A stretch of 64,000 nt of DNA. Origin: Aquila chrysaetos chrysaetos. Lineage: Eukaryota; Chordata; Aves; Accipitriformes; Accipitridae. The notes under the pieces are model-generated. The model was not told the DNA's origin. It worked only from the letters and a program-made list of their open reading frames with translations, and searched no databases. The stretch spans positions 24,838,759-24,902,758 of the forward strand of contig NC_044012.1 of the NCBI RefSeq assembly GCF_900496995.4. Reading direction: 5' to 3'. Position 1 is the stretch's first letter. Every line of letters starts with the position of its first letter. Positions 33,701-45,600 of this stretch are shown here, one piece after another. A program made the position numbers and the translations under genes.

Positions 33701-35691
33701 AGGGAGAGGGGCCACAAAACCTGAGGGAGAGGAGCCACAAAAACTGAGGGAGAGGAGCCACAAAAATGAGGGGGAGAAGCCACAAGACTGCTCGTTTGGT
33801 TTCCCCAGAAGAATGTGTTTGGGGAGATGCTGGATCCCTTCAGCCTGTAAGCTCAGAGGAGGAGGAAGGAGCTCAACCCTTGGCAGGACAGTGACAGAGG
33901 CGCATCCCCAGCAAAGGTTACATGTGGGAAACAGGCAGTGTCCTGCCCAACAGGCAGCTGCCTCCACCCTTCCCACGTGCTGCAGACCCAGCTCTGATTT
34001 ACAGCCCCGGAGAGCCGAGGACAACATTGCTTCAGCATCCCCAGTACCTCTGAGCTTTCTCCATCTTGCTTCTGCTTTTTAGCCTTGTGTTCACCGTTTT
34101 CTTCCTCGTCGCATGATCGTCTCCGCTTCCCTTTCCCTGTCAAACACAGAAGACGGCATTTCCTTTTAAAAACTATTGTTATGGTCTCAGGTGAACAGTG
34201 TGTGGCTGAGCGCTCCCCAAACACCCCACTAACCATCTGGTAGCACCCAGAGTCACTCCGAGGGCCTTCTTACCTATGAGGTTCAGCCTGGGCACAACAT
34301 ACATGTCCTTCTCATTGATCACCAACATGGGCGCAGGGGGAGGGGGCGCATCGGGGGTCTCGGGGGTTTCGGGGATCAGTGGGCACCTCTGTACAAAGTG
34401 CGTGTCCGCCAGGCGCACAAATGTGTTGGAGACGTCAGTGTAATCCATGGTCTTCCCATCTAGGCCGGAGGAGAGAGACAGCGGTGTCAAGCTCTGCCAC
34501 CCCCTGTTCCTGCAGTTCCAGAGGACAAGGTAACGCTGTGGTCCTCAAAGAACCACCATGAACAGGCTGCTTGGAGGCCGGTTTGGGGTGGGGGGCTCCA
34601 TTTATAACCCCTCTGGCAGTGAGGCCACTTTGGGTGGCTCCTTCTCCAAGTTCCTGGCCAGCTTTCCGATATAATGCAGCCCAGAGAGCCTCTGGTACCA
34701 CATTCACTGAGCAAAACCGGCCTCCGGTAGCCGCTGCACCTCATCCTGCTCCTGGATCCCTTTTTTTTTTAAGGAGAGAAGCTTCTCACCTTCCATTGTT
34801 TCAGTCAGCCTGTCTGCCACCTTCCTCACCACTGCGCTCATCGTCATTTTGCCGTTGAGGAGCAGCTCCTCCACGATGAGCTCGCCCGTGTCATTGTAGA
34901 GGGTCTTGGCAGTGTAGATATAACGCGGGTAGCGGAGGATCCTCAGGACCCGCTTGCACTGGGCCTCGTACTCCACGAAACCTCGCTTCTGCAGCTGGTA
35001 TGTCACCAAGTTGTGTTGGATGAGGACACAAAGGGCTTTCTTAACCTGCCCAAGGCAGAGCAGGGCTCGGTTAGGTGACAAAGAAGCCCACGCTGTGCTC
35101 ACTCCACCGCACAGCAGTTGCGGAGCATTTCCTCCCTGCACAGCCACCCTTTTCCCTCTGCTGTGGTCCTCCCTGGTGCTGAGCTGCCAGTGTTTGTGTC
35201 ACCGTTTTGTCCCCTGTGCATCATCCCCATTGCTCTGGACTCTGTTCCCTGCCTTTGCTACCTACGGAGAAGTCAGAGTTACTCTCCTCCTTCCAAGACC
35301 ACTTTTTCAGTGAGATAACGAACCACCTCTCCCGCTTAAGAAAACCCACCTGATTTTTATTTTTTTTAATAAGCAGCAAAGCGCTTATTTGTCCTTCTCA
35401 AGGTTTTCCTACCAGTTTCTCCTTCAGGAGCAGCAGCGGTGGGGACTGACAGCTCGGGCTGATATCAGAGCGGTCCAGGCTGTGTTATCTAACACCCCCA
35501 ATCGCACCCAGGCTAAAGCCAACACAGGTGGGTTTGAGACGTACCTGATCCAGCAACAGCCCCGTCTCATTGACGATCATCCGCAGTGGCTGGGTGCCCG
35601 TCCTGATAAGATAAGTCCCTATCTTCTCCACGATCTCCCCAAAATGTTCTTGCAGCAGGAGGGAACACAGCTTTATTTCCGCCTGAGTCAT
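30735..35691 (-). CDS. POLR3C: DNA-directed RNA polymerase III subunit RPC3
   Basis: Coding exons in transcript order: 35545-35691, 34790-35045, 34274-34459, 34048-34136, 33556-33660, 33269-33361, 33015-33095, 32605-32656, 32448-32508, 32223-32373, 31794-31895, 31195-31244, 30931-31080, 30735-30816. They give 534 aa, the same length as human. RPC3 (RPC62 in human, Rpc82 in yeast) is a tandem winged-helix subunit of the Pol III initiation subcomplex with RPC6 and RPC7, acting in transcription of tRNA, 5S and other small RNA genes in the nucleus. It begins MTQAEIKLCSLLLQEHFGEI and has strongly conserved blocks: DTGELIVEELLLNGKMTMSA, FGSRCARIFRLLLRKKHLEQ, QVEDFAMIPAKEAKDMLYKM and EEMITVPERQQLENLKRNVN. 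A variable Lys/Arg-rich linker, GKGKRRRSCDEEENGEHKAK, lies between the winged-helix modules. All introns are GT-AG and the frame is intact. Confidence 0.97.
31125..31145. repeat. Poly-C run in a POLR3C intron
   Basis: 21 consecutive C on the + strand (G on the POLR3C sense strand), about 45 bp upstream of the exon 14 acceptor in transcript order. A similar run lies at 30,592-30,610. Confidence 0.9.
31393..31612. repeat. GTGGTGGTGGAGAACCA minisatellite in a POLR3C intron
   Basis: Copies of GGTGGTGGTGGAGAACCA with spacers such as TGCGTGGTGG or CACACAGTGG alternate about eight times in the intron between exons 31794-31895 and 31195-31244. On the transcribed sense it reads as CCACCACCA-rich sequence. 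All six frames lack stops for over 100 codons here, which is a repeat artefact. Confidence 0.9.
33670..33795. repeat. ~24-bp tandem repeat in a POLR3C intron
   Basis: About five copies of GAGAGGAGCCACAAAAACTGAGG with small indels, immediately upstream (in transcript order) of exon 33556-33660. Confidence 0.85.
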
Positions 35692-35721
35692 CTTGATGGC
35701 AGATTAAAACACCCGGCAGTG
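35692..35721 (-). other. POLR3C: POLR3C 5' UTR part of exon 2
   Basis: The minus strand reads TCTTCCACAG before 35721, a good acceptor, then 30 bp of untranslated sequence and the ATG at 35691. A separate non-coding first exon is therefore expected, and a donor for it is present at 36,335. Confidence 0.7.
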
Positions 35722-35924
35722 CTGTGGAAGAGTGCTGATGTTATTATGACTGTTATGGGGGGACGGGAGGGTGGGGGCCATGCTGCTGCCGCCCAAGGAA
35801 ACCCATCTGCACTCCGTCCCAAAATGGATGTGCGGTGGGAGACCGAGTCTTGAGTGAAACCAGCCCCTGGTGCTGTAGCGGGGGTGAGATGCATTGGGGA
35901 CAGACACTCTGGCACATGGCTGGT

Positions 35925-36310
35925 CCCTGTGTCCTCTTCCGGGGGATGACAGCCTTGTCAAAGGGGGCCTGGGTCCGTGGGTCCCCACCCTCCCAAGGGG
36001 CACCCATGTCAGACGTGTCGGGATCCCTGTGTCCCCTCCCAGGGGATGGCAGCCCTGTCACAGGGGTCCCTGGGTCCCTTCCCAGGGGATGGCAGCCCTG
36101 TCAGAGGTGTCCCTATGTCGTCTCCCGGGGGGGATGGCAGCCCTGTCTGAGGGGGCCTAGATCCATAGGTTCTCCTCCCAAAGGCCAGCCATGTCAGAGG
36201 GGTCCCTTGTGTCCCCCTCCCAGGTGAGATGGCCCCCACAGAGGGCTGGAGTCCTGTCAGAAGGGTCAGGGTCCCTGTGCCCCCTCCCGGGGAACAGCAG
36301 CCTAGTCGAA
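35925..36310. repeat. Minisatellite in POLR3C intron 1
   Basis: Degenerate copies of a unit of roughly 45 bp containing GGGGATGGCAGCCCTGTCAG and GGGTCCCTGTGTCCC. The array sits between the non-coding first exon and exon 2. Confidence 0.8.
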
Positions 36311-36335
36311 GGGGACCCGCCAGGGTCTCACTCAC

Positions 36336-36375
36336 CCAAGCCCAGCCTAGGCCCATGCGGCCACCATGGCAACCA
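36336..36375 (-). other. POLR3C: POLR3C non-coding exon 1 (5' end uncertain)
   Basis: On the minus strand GCTTGG|GTGAGT gives a consensus donor with the exon ending at 36336. The transcription start was not determined; it is probably close to the ETS motifs at 36,378-36,405. The exon holds short ATGs, which do not read into the protein. Confidence 0.5.
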
Positions 36376-36664
36376 GCACTTCCGGTTTCCGCCCGCTATT
36401 TCCGGTCGCGCTCGACACCGCCGCGCCTCGTTGGCCGCTCTGGAGGACCGGGCCAGGGGATGCTCTGCTGTGCCGTCTTGTCGGGCCGAGGTGACGCTCT
36501 ACCCACACGAGCTCTCTTGCTTCGGCCCGGAGCAGACGAGCGAGCCGGAAGCTTAAAGGCTAGCGGGTTATTCCGCCGACGCTCTACCCGGTGGGGCCGC
36601 GGCCTCGCTGCCTCGGCGGAGGACTGACGGCAGGGAGCCGGCGGAGGCGGGGGAGAGAGAGAAG
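36376..36664. promoter_or_regulatory. Bidirectional POLR3C/RNF115 CpG promoter
   Basis: CpG-rich interval shared by the divergent genes, without a TATA box. ETS-type motifs are ACTTCCGG at 36,378-36,385, ATTTCCGG at 36,398-36,405 and CCGGAAG at 36,545-36,551. The same head-to-head arrangement of POLR3C and RNF115 is known in human. Confidence 0.75.
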
Positions 36665-36672
36665 ATGGCGGA
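36661..36672 (+). promoter_or_regulatory. RNF115: TISU/YY1-like element at the RNF115 start codon
   Basis: GAAGATGGCGGA matches SAASATGGCGGC at 11 of 12 positions and contains the YY1 core, with the initiator ATG at 36,665. It is nearly identical to the element at the PIAS3 start. Confidence 0.65.
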
Positions 36673-39600
36673 GGCCTCGGCGGCGGCGGCGGCCGCCGTG
36701 TCCCAGCACCGCTTCTTCTGCCATAGCTGCAAGGGGGAGGTCAGCCCCAAGCTGCCGGTAAGCGCCGGGGGTTGGGGCCGCGGTGTGTGTGTGTGTGGGG
36801 AGGCCGAGGCCTCTCAGCGCCGCGGCCGCCCCCCCCCACCCCCGGCGGGGGCGGGCCGGGCCCGGGGCTGAGGGGCTCGGCCCCCCCCCCCCAAGATCTC
36901 CCCTTGGGGCGGCGACCCCTGCCCGGTGTCCAGCCAGGAGTGGCTATCCCCCCCTCAAGCCTTGCAGGCAGGGTGACCCTCCCCCATCGCCTCCCTGACC
37001 CCTGTGGGGAAGGGAAGCCCCCCAAGCCCTGCAGGCAGGGGTGACTCCCCCAAGTCGTCATTTTCCCCCCGACCCTTTTGGGAAGGGGTGTTCCCTTCAA
37101 ACCTTACAGACAGGGGAGACCCCCCCTCCTCCCTCTGCCAAATCACCTTGTTGACCCCTGCAGGGAAGGGGTACCCCCCCCATCCTGTGGGGAAGGGGTG
37201 CCCCCTGAAACAGGACTGCCCTGTAAAGCCTCAGAGACTGCTGTGACCCTCCAAACTTTCCTGATGCCTACAGGGAAGGGCTCACCCCCAAAATCCCATG
37301 GGGAAGGGGTGGTTTTCCAGAAACCCAGTGTTTAGGAGTGACACCCCACCCCCACCCCCCCTCATGCCCTAGGCCGTGTAGAAAGGGGTGAGCTCTCAAA
37401 TCCTGCTGAACCTTGTGGGGGCAAGGTGCCCCCCCCCCGCTGGCTGCTGACTGCAGTGAACCCCCCCCCCCCCCCCAAAAAAAACAACCTCTTGAGGACA
37501 GGTTGACCCACACCCCAACATCCATAGGGCTGTAGGAGAGGATGAGTCCTTTTGGGAAGTGCTGATGTCCCTGCTGAAGACTGCAGAGAGTACCTGGGGG
37601 GGGGGCTGTATGTGGCCCCCTCCCAGGGGTGACCCCCAGCTCTCACCCCCTAACCAAGTCCATGAGGGGTTCTTCATTGCTGCTGTCCCTCTGGGTGAGG
37701 AGGAGAGGAGAGCTTGAGCCCCAACCCAGTGGGACCGAGTCCCCTGTATCTGGGGAGCCCAACACCCCCAAAAGGGTGAGCAGGGAGGTGACAAATCCCT
37801 GTAGCACCTCAGCAAGGCAGCTCAAAGTGGGTCTGGGCTGGTGTGACCTTAATATTCTGGTCCCCCCCCTCCATGTTTGGGGGTGGCAGGTTTGACCCGT
37901 GGTTGCTGAAGTTGGGGGACATTTGGGGAGAGGGGACAGGACTGAGCTGATGCTCCTGTTCCCCATGGCGCTGGGTATAATCCCAGTGCCCAGCCTGGGA
38001 AGGGGTAGGGGCAGGACTGGGGGGATGCAGACAGGGCTGGTGTGTGGAGCAGCAGAAGGAGGAGGTGAACTGGGCGGCCACCTTCATCTGGCTGCCTGCA
38101 TCCTTCCCCAGCTGAGCAGTGTGGGACAGAGGGGAGGTGTGTTGGCAGCTGTTACCCATGGGCTGCATCTACATCCAAGTCCAATTTACGAGCTGTCCTT
38201 GCTTTGCTGCTGGTCAGGGACCATATCTCCTGTCACCTGCAGGCGCCCTGGGATCTGCAGGCAGGAAGTTATCAGCTTCGTTTACCCACAAAGTTCACTT
38301 CTGAGCTGTGAGTTGTGGGTTTTCTCTGCTCCTTTACTGTCCAGGGGTGCTGGAGCCCTCCCTGTCCTTGTCTGTTGGCAAGATGGGAGCGAGGCCGTGC
38401 ACAGACCCCTTGGGCACTGAGACCCCTTCCCTGATTTCTGTAAAATCCAGGCAAATGGAGCGACGTGGCCTCTCAGCAGCAAGAGGGGTGCACACAGGCT
38501 CCGAAAGCGCTTGTACCCAGCCTGGTCAAGGGGCCCCGACATAGCCTCCAGCAGGGGCTTCTGCAGGCACGAGCAGCCCCCAGAGGCTTATCCTCATCTG
38601 ATGGTACGGAAGTCGGATATCTGCATCCAGATCCATCCCAACTCCTCTGGAGCCGGTAGCTTTACCTTTGGGTGCTTCTCTTCCTTCCTGTCTCTCAAAT
38701 TTTGCTCCACTCTCTTTTTACACCATTTCCATCTGTTGCTGACTTTGGCACTTCACCCTCCGGTGTTTCAAAATCTACTGTGTTAGAAAGAATTGCTGTT
38801 CAAAACCTGCTCATACACGATCCATCCACGAGACTTGGGCTTGCCCGGTGCCTCAATAGTCTTTCTTGCTTGACCTGGGAGTAAAACTCCAGGCCTGCTC
38901 CATGAAACACCTTTACATCAAACCTCTGCTGGTTTTTCATTTCCTTGGATCCGGCGTGCCACGAGCGGTTTCCTTCGCTGCTAAATCAGGAGCCCAGGCA
39001 GACCGAAGTCCTTTCCGCTTTGCGTGGGCATTAAAGAGGTCGCTGAATCCTCTGCCTGGAGGATGGCTTGCCCAGCTCTCCCAGTGTGTCTTGCTCCAGT
39101 TTCTATTTCGAGAGCACCCAGAAACCCAGCTCAGGGTTGAGGCCTCAGTGGAGGCTGTTGTTTTGCCTCTCCCGCTGGGCTCCGCTCTTGTTCCCCTCTG
39201 GAGACAGCTGGATTTCTGTAGGGATAAGCATTGTAGAGCTTTTGGTGGGTCTAGAAATGCAGGTTGTTACAGTCCTGGCTTTATAAAAACATTTATTTGG
39301 AGCTTGTGCCTGCCAAAGTAATGAATCGTTTTGCTCTTTTGAGATCTCCAGTCTTCTGACCTGGCCCTGGGGTGGGGACAGGGACGGACAGGTTCCCTGT
39401 GACCTTCTGGGGACTGTCAGTCATCCCCAAACTTGTTCCGTCACATCATCCCTTTGAAGGAAAACGTAGCCAGAACTTCCTTACAGCCTTCCCTGGCCAG
39501 TCAGCTTGACTGGGAGAGGCTTTTGCAATCTTTACTCAGTGCTCAGACATGCTTTAAGGAGTGTGGCATGACCAGCCGCTGTGTTGGGTTGGTGCTGTCC

Positions 39601-42600
39601 CCATGGCTTGGGGACAGTTGGCGTAGGGGTGTCACCTGAACCCCCGGCTGGGGAGGATGTGGGCCATGGGGCTGCTCTGCCTGTGCTTGCAACAGGGTGA
39701 CCTTGGGAGCTGCTTTCGCCGCTTCCCTTTGGTCTGTCCTTGGGGGGGTCCCCTTGTCCCTCCAGGCTGGGTGACCGTCACCCTGCCTTACAGGAGGAGC
39801 GCTTGTTGTGTGCACCCCAATCTGACCCAGCACTGATTTCTTTTGGCCAGTAACTCTCCGTGCCTCAGTTTACCATCAGCAGAGCAATTACTGCCTCCAT
39901 GGGGGTGGATCTGCAAAGCTGAAAGTGATAAATTGCGAGAAGCTGGACTCATTTGCCAGCACCAGGATGTGGTCCCATGCCCCCAACATCTTTTTTTCTG
40001 TCACCCCAGACAAGTAACTTCTCTCTCTGTCTTTGCAAAAACAAAACAAATGCTGAGTGCACTGGTTTGTTTGGTTTTTTGTTTTTTGTTTTTTTTTTTA
40101 ACTGCTCTCACCAGGATAATGGCAACCTAAACTAAAACCCTGGCTGCAGATTTTTTGTCCAGGAGGTTTTTCTTTGTACCGACCCCCTCTAAGCAAAAGG
40201 ATCTGCTGCTCATCAGGCAAGATTTAGAGGTGTGGGTCTGCTGCCTCCTTTCAAAGCCAGCACGCATCTGCCATGGTGTTTATTGCCATTGCCGGGACCT
40301 GGTGAAGACTCCCAGTACATTGGTTTTAGATGCAGCAGTCATCCTCAGTGGAGCTGCTGTGTCTTCTCACTTCAGCAGTAAGCTGGAACCTCCCAGAGAG
40401 TGGGCAGAGGTGGCATAGACTTCGCTCCCTGACTGCCCACGCCAACACGTGAGTGCCACGAGCAGGGGCAGTGCCTCGACAGGTCACCTCTGGCCCTTTC
40501 GGCATGGTTGGGGGCTGCCTCCATGTCAGCAGGAGCCAGTAGTGTTAATGGGAGGCTGCGTTGGGTCTTTGACGGGGCTGCGTTGGGTCTTTGACGGGGC
40601 TGCGTTGGGTTGATTGCTGCCCGAACAGCCGGATTGCAGCGCGGGTTTGATGCTGAGAAGCTGGCTGATGTTTAATGATATCCCCTGCCGGCTATTTCAA
40701 TTTGCTGTGTGCGGCAGGTGCTTGCCCTGATGGGGCTGCAGTCCTGCAGGTCTGTTTTTATTTTAAAGCGGGGAGGAAAAACCCAAGAGAGAGAGAGAGA
40801 GAACGTGTGGCTGGATGAGATGCAAAGCTGAGCAGGGATTTCGTCTCTCCCAGTGACACAGCTCCTGCAGTGCTGACTGCTGCCGTGTGTGCTTGTTTCG
40901 GCCTGGTGCTCCCCTCCCCAGAGGTGGTGGGAGGAGGCTGGAGCAATCCCCCTGCTCATCCCTTCTGTGGCCGGCTGCTTTCATTCATGCTAGGCTCCTG
41001 TCCCTGCTGAAATGGCCTGACCCCGCTTCTCCTTCGTCAGTGTGAAGCCAGGCAGTCTCAGCTGGGAGCAAGCCAGGAGAGGAGCTGTTCTCGCTTCACG
41101 TTTCCTTACCCTTGAAGAGCTCTGGATGAACGCCGAGGATGACAAACCGTCCACCTGGTGCCATGCACGGTTAAAAGCTGCCGCCCGGGTGTCCGGTGTT
41201 TCGGTGGTGGAGTTTACCTTGCACTCAGCGCGGCGCAGCTCAAAGGAATGCTTGAATTGGCTGATGAACTGTGCGGCGATGCTGAAACGGAGTCAAGGTT
41301 AGGATACGATAGTCCCCATCTGTAACACCAGTGACAGCTTGTTTAATATTTATAACGAAGGGTCCGTCTGTGTCTCACCGAGGGCCCTGTCCTTGCTCCG
41401 GGGGGAAGAAGCAGCAGCAAGTTCTGAGGTCAGGTCCTGGGGCAGAGGAGATGGCGTGTGGCTTTGTACGGTAGTGAGGAGGTGAGGGAGATGTCCCAGA
41501 GCATTTGATGTCACCTGCTGTCTGGTGTGACAACTGCTTTGTCTTCTCTTGGCAATATAGTTTTTATTAAAAAACAAAACAAAAACCAAACACCTTTTTT
41601 GCATAAAATTAGCTGTCTTGGGTCATTTGAGCTCTGGATCTCCTTTCTGACAGGGACTAGGGAATGGATTAGGGACAAGGTAGTGGAAAACGAGGGGTTA
41701 CTGAGCAGTCTTTCTTCTAGACCTCCGCGTGCTGAAGTATCTCCTGAGCTGGAGACTGTACCTGCGCTCTTGGGTTTAAGAATCACAATCCTCCAAGAAT
41801 TCATCTAGTGACCTTTTAAAGACATTTTTATGCTTCTGGATTCCCAACACCCTCTGGCTGTGGCCTCCACAGCCAATGTGTAGCATGAGGAAAGTCCTCG
41901 GATGGTAAAAACACGTGTCGAGGTGATAAACTGCCTCGAGGAGCAGAGGTCTGGGGAGGAACTGTTGAGCTTCAAGGGTGAGAGCCATGGTCCCTGCTCA
42001 TGTGCCAGTGTGACAGCAGAGATCAGGAGCAGATCTCAGGAGTTCATGCGTGCTCCAGCATCCTGCCAGGGGAAGAGATGCCACGGAGGTTTTTTTTGCT
42101 GCCGCTTCTTTGTGAAAATGCAAAAGCCGTCTTTTCCTAACTGATGTTTAAGGCGTGTGAGGCTCAGTCTTTCTGTGAGCTACAACTTGTGTGGCTCTGA
42201 AGTGTTGATTTAGCATCTGTTCTCTGGGCAGATCAAGTCTTTTTACCCATGTCAAATATAAACTATACAGTTTATTTAATGCAAGGAGCAGCTGCCCCTT
42301 GGGTGAAGCCAGTTTGGACAGTGCAGAGTGACGTTGCCCAGTACTTAAAAATGAGGAGTAAATATTGTTGCAGCTGTGGGGATTACAGGAGGGCTATTTA
42401 ATTCAGCAAAGACAAATGAGTCAACCCAAGCCCAGGGTGATGGAGCTGAGTTATCCTGCCTGTAGCTGCCTGTTGAAGAGAGGGGAAGGTAGTTAAGTTA
42501 CGTCTGGAGTTAGAGCCATGGGATGGGCTCGTGGCCATTGAGGGGAGGACAAGTGACCAGAGTAGAAGTGTGCACAGCTGCTGGATGGAGCAAGAGCTGG

Positions 42601-45600
42601 GGAAAACAGCATAAGGCAAGCTGAGAATTCTCCTTCATCGGAGCCTGTGCCTTGCTGATCAGGGAGCTTGCTTTGAGGTCTACTCTCCAAGTTGCCAGTG
42701 CCTGGAATAGCCAGGAGAACATGAGAAGGAGATGGTTTGAGCCCTGCCTTGCAGGTGAGGGTGACAAACTAACACCATTACCTGTGGGCCTTTGGCCGCG
42801 GTGGCTGGGAGCAGCTCGGGTTTGGTGCCTCAGCCAGAAAGATGCTGACGGCGCTGAAAGCGCCGCAAGAGAGGGCTGAGCTGGCAGGACAGGCTGGACT
42901 GCAGAGGGGACGTGCCGTGCCATGATGGTCTTGTCAGTATGGCACAGGGCGCTTGGGTGGTGTAGGGTCCCCTGAGCGGGATGTGACACGGATGGGGGGG
43001 AATTGGTGCTTCCTGGCTTGCTGTGCATCTGGGTGGGATGATGAACAGGGCAAAGGCACAAATGGTGCCTCTGCCAGAGCCTGGCCACGTGCCTTGCTTT
43101 GCCTGCTCAGCCCAAGAACCCAAATGGCACAGCAGATGGACCAAAGCAACCTGCATGTTGCTTTTCCTGGTGTTTTATAGTCTTTAAATTCAGTTTTCTG
43201 CAGGGACCTCAAATCTTAGACTGGTTTTCTGCCACGCGCCTTTGCTTGCTTCTTAATTGGAATTGAATTTGCATCTTTCCCTCTGTTTTGGGGGTGAAGG
43301 GGGACTTGGGGACCGCCTGGGTGTACGGACCCACAAACCAGATGCTGAAAAACCTTCTAGTCCATCCTTTCTGGCCTGATGTAGGATCAAATCTAGCAAC
43401 ATCGCTCCTGACAGACGTGCTTAGGCTAGCCATGTATGTGCCACCCAGTTCTGGCTGCTAAATAAATCAGCTGGCTGCTTTCCTCTAGCTAATGAGCCTG
43501 CATCTCTTGTGACCAGGGCACACTGGGCTCCTGTCAGGCAGAGCCGCAGGCAGCGAGGGCTCCTGGTGGGATTTTGGTTTATTTTCCTTCGGGGAAACAC
43601 AGACCACCAGGCTGAAGGGGAGTCGGAGCAATAGGATGCTGCCGGCTTCCCTGGAAAGTCTTTTTCTTTGCACTGTGGCTGGATCCTGCTTGGGGAATGA
43701 AGTCCCTGTGCTCACTGAAATGGTTGCAGTGGCAGTTCTCAGGACGTGGGGCACCCATGGAGTTCCCTCTGTGCAAGCAGGAGGCTCTGGCAGAGACTGG
43801 GGCTGTCCGATGCATCCCTAAACCTCTCGCAGAAAGCAGGTAGGTAAGATGAAGGGCCCGTGCCTCTCCGTGCATGCGACGGCTCTGCAGTATCCCACCC
43901 ACCTCCCGTCATCTGTTCTGGTTTCCCTTCTCCCTCCCCCCTGTTGCTATTTATCCCAAATGCCATTTTTATCTCTCTTCATGCTCTGACTCTACATTTG
44001 AGCTGCTGGGCAAGGTGCTGGTAATTTCCATACAGATTATAACATAAAAAGAAACATTCAAAAGCTTCCAGAGACACATCAGACCTGCAGCGTCCCTGAT
44101 GGCATGGCCTGCTGCTAAGTTTAGAGGAAAAAAAAAAAAAAAAAGTCTTTCTAACATGGTCATTTTGACAGGGAAAATGCTGGAAATGAATTAGGTGAAG
44201 GATTTTTAGACAGCGCAGAACATCTTCCTGGTTTGGTATCGCTCTGAAGCCTGGTGGCATAGTATGAAATGAGGTGGCATAGTATGAAATGAGCTTTTTT
44301 GACCCCAGTATTTTAGTGCCTAGCTTTAGATTTGGTATGTATTCATTAGTTTTAAGAAATACCAGGCATTCACTGCTCCTTGCTTCTAATTTGCAGCTCA
44401 GATCCAACATCTCTGAAGAGGGACACCTGAGAGTACTCTGTGTTTTGCAGAACCTTCCCAAAAAGAAGAGGTTTTTGGTTTTTTTTTCCCCTCCTGTATT
44501 GTGATTTTGGTTCAGAGGTGGGTCCATGCTGTACCCCCCTGCCTTCCTGGCTGCACAGCCGGACTTGCTCTCCATGGTGGCATTTAGCCCCACAATTTGC
44601 TCCTACGCAGAACTGAGCAATGCACATTCCACTTTCAAACGCGCATCTATTCTCGTTAGCCTTGCAATTCACAGATGCAAAGCCGAAAGCCCCAGGCAGA
44701 TTTCCCCCCCCCCTTTCTAAGAGCTCATCACCCATCAGTTCCCATTATACTCAAGGCTGGAGCTCTTTTGAAAATATATCACATGTTCGGCTGCCTAAAT
44801 GGGTCTTTGTGAAAACCTGTGCTCGACTTCTCCTGTTGCAGGCTGGGGTGTCATGCATGTTTTGGGAGCGAAGCTGCTGTGGGCAGCCCCCTGCTGCACT
44901 CTTGTCCATCTCTGAAGCTGCTCCAGCTGGCAAGTGAGGTGCCCCTGCGTAAGCACAGCACCTGGTAAATATTGCCAGCTAATGCTTTGCTTGGGGGGAA
45001 AAGCAGAATGTGATTAGTTGAGGTGTCTAGAGGGCTTATGTGCCATTCCCAGGGAAACACAGACTCAGTGGGAAAATGAGACAGAGCTGTACGGTGATGG
45101 GATGGGAAGACAAAGCTTGCATTTCATGAAAGCAAAAAAAGATGTGGGTGAATTTGGAGCTGCCTCCGCAAAGGCGTTGTGTTACAGGGCTGGGAGATGT
45201 CTCACCTGTGCCCCAGCTCCGGTAACGCTGCGCCAGGAATTCGATCAGTCCTTGAGCTCAGTGGTGTGTTGGGAGTTCAAAGGAAGGAGCTGGAGCAACT
45301 GGTGTACCGCTGGCATGGGTGTTTTATCTTTCCTCTTCCTTGTCAGGCTCCAGGTCTAGGTAGCAGGATTTGACACCGAGGGCTCAAGGCTGTGGCTCAC
45401 AGGATGCTGGCAGGGTTTTTATCTGCAGTCTGGGAAGCATGAGTAAAGAAAGCAAGATTTATCAGGAGGGTTGGTTTTTGGACAGAGACTCCACAAATCA
45501 TGGGTTGGAAAGTCACTGCCCAGAGCGTGGGTTTTGGGAGTGCTCTGTCTCCTGCAGTGGGACGGGCTGGGGAGGGAGGATCTGGGGGTGCTTTTTGGTT

